From contig NZ_BDAP01000005.1 of NCBI RefSeq assembly GCF_001598915.1, positions 1 through 64,000 on the forward strand: a DNA stretch of 64,000 bases, given 5' to 3'. The translations under genes and the position numbers were made by a program. Under the pieces are notes generated by a model that worked only from the letters and a program-made list of their open reading frames with translations, did not search any database and was not told the origin of the DNA. Shown here piece after piece: positions 61,509 to 64,000 of this stretch (position 1 is the stretch's first letter; each line of letters starts with the position of its first letter). Origin of the DNA: Williamsia muralis NBRC 105860 (GTDB taxonomy: Bacteria; Actinomycetota; Actinomycetes; Mycobacteriales; Mycobacteriaceae).

Positions 61509-62762
61509 CTACGCGTCGAATGCGCGGGCCTTGGCGAGGAGAACGTCTCGCTCCCTTCGGTTTCCGGTCATCCCCGCAGCGGTCAGCAATTCGGTGCGTG
61601 CCTCGTCAACCCGCCCGAGCTGCCCCAGGAGCTCGCCGCGCACCGCCGGAAGCAGGTGCGAGCGCGCCAACGTACCGTCTGCGACGAGTCCGTCGACGAT
61701 GTCGAGTGCTGCCGCCGGGCCAGTGGCCATCGACACCGCAACAGCACGATTGAGCTCGATGACGGGAGACGGTGACAGGCGGCCGAGCGCCTCATAGAGC
61801 AGGACGATGCGTGACCAGTCGGTGTCGTCGGCGGTCGGCGCGCTGGCATGGCATTCGGCCAGCGCCGCCTGCAGACCGTAGGGACCGCGTCCGCGACCGC
61901 ATGCGTCGGCGCGAGCCAGCGCCGCGACGCCCCGGCGGATCTGGGTACGGTCCCACCGACTGCGGTCTTGGTCGGCCAGCAGGATCGGCGAACCGTCCCG
62001 TGCTGCGCGAGCGGCAAAACGGGATGCCTGGAACTCCATCAACGCCACGAGCGAGTGCACTTCGGGTTCGCCGGGAACAAGTCCTGCCAGGATCCGGCCG
62101 AGCCGCAACGCCTCGTCGCACAACTCGGTTCGGATCCACCGATCGCCGGACGACGCCGCGTAACCCTCGTTGAACACCAGGTAGATCACACTGAGCACGG
62201 CGGAGAGCCGGCGCGGATAGTCCTCGCGGGGCGGCACCTCGAACGGCACCCGAGCCGCGCTGAGCGTCTTCTTCGCGCGCACGATGCGCTGCTGAACGGT
62301 GGACGTGGACACGAGGAACGCCTTGGCGATCTCTTCGGCAGTGAGACCACCGACAACTCTCAACGTCAGAGCGATCTGCCCCTCCCGCGACAGCACCGGG
62401 TGGGCGGAGACGAAGACCAGTCGCAACACGTCGTCGTCGATGTGGTCGGGGTCCCACTCGAGGTCGGCATCCGGTCTGGAGTCCAGGTCGCGGGCCATCT
62501 CCACATACTTCGCGTCGAGACGTTCCTGCCGACGCCAGCCATCAACTGCCCTGCGCTTGGCCACGGTGGTGAGCCAGGCGCCCGGATTTCGCGGGACACC
62601 CGAGTCCGACCACTGCGTCAGCGCCTGGATCAGCGCCTCCTGCGCCAGGTCCTCGGCGACACCGACATCACCCACCATCCGTGCCAGGGTGGCGATGATC
62701 TTGGCTGCCTCCATACGCCACACCGCGTCGACGATGCGGTGGATGGCTTCCGGCGAACTCAC
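61509..62762 (-). CDS. ECF sigma factor, ECF42 group (SigJ/DUF6596-type C-terminal extension)
   Basis: Extracytoplasmic-function sigma factor of 417 residues, twice the usual size. Sigma2 (about 10-85: GVAEDLAQEALIQALTQW) and sigma4 (about 125-180: LRVVGGLTAEEIAKAFLVSTSTVQQRIVRAKK) are followed by a 230-residue helical extension (VIYLVFNEGYAASSGD, ELNRAVAVSMATGP). In ECF42 sigmas this extension takes the place of an anti-sigma factor. It follows the YciI gene by 11 nt, the standard ECF42 neighbour. Confidence 0.92.
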   Translation of the reverse strand: MSSPEAIHRIVDAVWRMEAAKIIATLARMVGDVGVAEDLAQEALIQALTQWSDSGVPRNPGAWLTTVAKRRAVDGWRRQERLDAKYVEMARDLDSRPDADLEWDPDHIDDDVLRLVFVSAHPVLSREGQIALTLRVVGGLTAEEIAKAFLVSTSTVQQRIVRAKKTLSAARVPFEVPPREDYPRRLSAVLSVIYLVFNEGYAASSGDRWIRTELCDEALRLGRILAGLVPGEPEVHSLVALMEFQASRFAARAARDGSPILLADQDRSRWDRTQIRRGVAALARADACGRGRGPYGLQAALAECHASAPTADDTDWSRIVLLYEALGRLSPSPVIELNRAVAVSMATGPAAALDIVDGLVADGTLARSHLLPAVRGELLGQLGRVDEARTELLTAAGMTGNRRERDVLLAKARAFDA

Positions 62763-62773
62763 CTGCGCTCAGA

Positions 62774-63196
62774 TCAGCTGGTGCGCTGATCGAGCTCCTC
62801 GCGCCACTTCTCTTCCTTCTGAATCCACTCGTTGTCGGCCGGGAAGTCCTCGACCTCGGTGACGCGGCGCACCTCGAGCTTCACACCCGGACCCAGCGGG
62901 CACCGCGAAGCCCATTGCGCCGCTTCCTCTTTGCTCGCGACCTGCAGGATCCAGAAGCCGCTGAAGAGTTCTTTCGCCTCGGCGTACGGGCCGTCGGTGA
63001 CCACGGGCGGGTCGGAGTCGAAGTCCACCACGAAGCCTTCTTCTGCGCCCGAGAGGCCTTCACCGGCGAGTAGTACCCCCGCCTTCATCAGCGACTCGTT
63101 GTACGCCCCCATGGCGGCGATGATCTCCTCGAAGTCCATCGACTTGCTCGCCTCGATGGCTTCCTCAGTGGTCCGCATGATCAGCATGTAGCGCAT
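62774..63196 (-). CDS. YciI/DGPF-family protein
   Basis: 140 residues with the dimeric alpha/beta YCII fold. DGPF-type signature: TDGPYAEAKELFSGFWIL (about 83-100), N-terminal MRYMLIMRTTEEA. These proteins are the main targets and neighbours of ECF42 sigma factors; biochemical function unknown. The gene is preceded by an ECF42-type promoter. Confidence 0.9.
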   Translation of the reverse strand: MRYMLIMRTTEEAIEASKSMDFEEIIAAMGAYNESLMKAGVLLAGEGLSGAEEGFVVDFDSDPPVVTDGPYAEAKELFSGFWILQVASKEEAAQWASRCPLGPGVKLEVRRVTEVEDFPADNEWIQKEEKWREELDQRTS

Positions 63197-63266
63197 TGTG
63201 TTCTCCCTGTTCCGTGTGACCGCAGGGTGTCCCTGCGAGAGTTCCGTTCGAGGTTCTCAGCCATAC

Positions 63267-63293
63267 GTCGAACGACGATCCGTCAGATCGACA
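63267..63293 (-). promoter_or_regulatory. ECF42-type promoter (TGTCGA-17-CGAC)
   Basis: On the minus strand TGTCGA (63293-63288), 17-nt spacer, CGAC (63270-63267). This agrees with the TGTCGA/CG(A/T)C motif reported for ECF42 sigmas in Streptomyces. The predicted start near 63260 leaves a leader of about 65 nt before the YciI-type ATG at 63196. Autoregulation of the pair follows if it is used. Confidence 0.7.
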
Positions 63294-63319
63294 CGGATCC
63301 GAAAAAACTTCGGGCGGTC

Positions 63320-63334
63320 CACTGATCGTCAGTG
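63320..63334 (-). terminator. possible polA 3' hairpin
   Basis: CACTGA-TCG-TCAGTG is a perfect 6-bp stem overlapping the polA stop codon. On the minus strand it is followed 12 nt later by TTTTTT (63307-63302) within CCGAAGTTTTTTCGG, itself a short stem. Together they may end polA transcripts; the stem is short. Confidence 0.45.
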
Positions 63335-64000
63335 CGCGGCCTCGTCCCATGACCGGCCGTAGCCGATCGATACGTCCAACGGCACCGACAACTCGATCGC
63401 CCCACCCATCTTTGCGCGCACGAGCGACTCCAGTTGCTCTTTCTCACCCGGCGCGACCTCGAACACCAACTCGTCGTGCACCTGCAGCAACATGCGCGAC
63501 GTCAGGTTCTGTTCTGCGAGCGCTCGTTGCACATCGATCATGGCGACCTTGATGATGTCGGCCGCCGTGCCCTGGATGGGCGCGTTGAGCGCCGCTCGCT
63601 CGGCGACGTCGCGCCGTTGCCGGTTGTCGCTGTTGAGGTCGGGCAGGTAGCGACGGCGACCGAACAAGGTGGACGTGTACTCGTTGCGGCGGGCCTCTTC
63701 GACGGTTTCGTGCAGGTAGTCGCGCACCCCGCCGAACCGGGTGAAGTAGGCCTCCATCTGTTCTTTGGCTTCGCTCGTGCTGATCTTGAGCTGCGCCGAC
63801 AAGCCGAAGGCACTCAGGCCGTACGCAAGCCCGTAACTCATCGCCTTGACCCGTCGGCGCATGTCGGGGGTGACCTCGTCGATCGGCACGCCGAAAGCAC
63901 GAGATCCGACGAAGCTGTGCAGGTCCTCACCGGTGTTGAAGGCCTCGATCAATCCGGCGTCGCCGGACAGATGTGCCATGATCCGCATCTCGATCTGGCT
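63329..64000 (-). CDS. polA: DNA polymerase I, C-terminal part (5' end outside window)
   Basis: The last 223 residues of the polymerase domain; the frame continues past the right edge (SQIEMRIMAHLSGD). Visible motifs: O-helix RRRVKAMSYGLAYG, ALNAPIQGTAADIIKVAMI and motif C LQVHDELVFEV with catalytic Asp. The polymerase end (SIGYGRSWDEAAH) is intact. In M. tuberculosis polA is directly before rpsA; here about 14 kb lies between. Confidence 0.96.
   Translation of the reverse strand, partial: SQIEMRIMAHLSGDAGLIEAFNTGEDLHSFVGSRAFGVPIDEVTPDMRRRVKAMSYGLAYGLSAFGLSAQLKISTSEAKEQMEAYFTRFGGVRDYLHETVEEARRNEYTSTLFGRRRYLPDLNSDNRQRRDVAERAALNAPIQGTAADIIKVAMIDVQRALAEQNLTSRMLLQVHDELVFEVAPGEKEQLESLVRAKMGGAIELSVPLDVSIGYGRSWDEAAH

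Overview
The window is a GC-rich, gene-dense chromosomal stretch from an actinobacterium of the Mycobacteriales (mycolic-acid group). Gene content and order resemble Gordonia and its relatives (Williamsia, Rhodococcus); the exact genus cannot be fixed from this sequence alone. Evidence: many GTG starts, 4-nt gene overlaps, an infC gene that opens with a non-AUG codon, Sdh1-type succinate dehydrogenase, the treS-mak pair, and a backbone in the same order as Mycobacterium tuberculosis Rv1629 to Rv1689. Read on the minus strand that backbone runs polA, rpsA, coaE, uvrB, a universal stress protein, uvrA, infC-rpmI-rplT, an rRNA/tRNA methyltransferase, pheS-pheT, argCJBDFRGH, a fused lipase/acyl-CoA-synthetase-like gene, a Trm112-type gene, mpg and tyrS. 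No transposase, phage gene, CRISPR array, tRNA or plasmid function was found.

Layout. Positions 1-597 hold the promoter and leader of a ribosomal RNA operon on the minus strand; the 16S gene starts beyond the left edge. 645-5868: tyrS, mpg, trm112-like, lipase/acyl-CoA synthetase. 5949-14480: the eight-gene arginine operon with tightly overlapping cistrons. 14600-16738: a divergent ABC exporter with its TetR regulator. 16817-22582: pheST, SpoU methyltransferase and the infC operon. 22947-31827: DUF1844 gene, ilvD, uvrA, an MFS transporter divergent from a GlxA/AraC-type regulator, a metallo-hydrolase and an EVE-like protein. 32017-39284: a DoxX protein with a long 11-residue-repeat tail, then the complete fructose phosphotransferase system (ptsI divergent from fruR-fruK-fruA-ptsH). 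39461-46112: a HelR/HelD-type RNA polymerase recycling ATPase, a stress protein, uvrB, a DUF402 protein and coaE. 46264-49098: an AztD-like zinc lipoprotein under a probable Zur operator, and rpsA. 49168-54073: methyltransferase, a decarboxylating dehydrogenase divergent from a cytoplasmic molybdoenzyme, and a 2H phosphoesterase. 54097-61425: treS-mak (trehalose to maltose 1-phosphate) and the Sdh1 operon. 61509-63196: a YciI-ECF42 sigma pair with a recognisable own promoter. 63329 to the right edge: 3' end of polA.

Nothing here amounts to a wholly new system. The points most worth a second look are regulatory and architectural: the 11-mer repeat protein behind a DoxX membrane domain, the ECF42 promoter motif, the Zur box over a lone aztD-like gene, three phased 9-mers before fruR, a palindrome filling the spacer of the glxA-like promoter, the hairpin in the infC leader, a nested inverted repeat in front of coaE, and the degenerate synthetase half of the Rv1683-like protein. 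All function calls come from reading translated sequence and remembered family knowledge; no database search was run.
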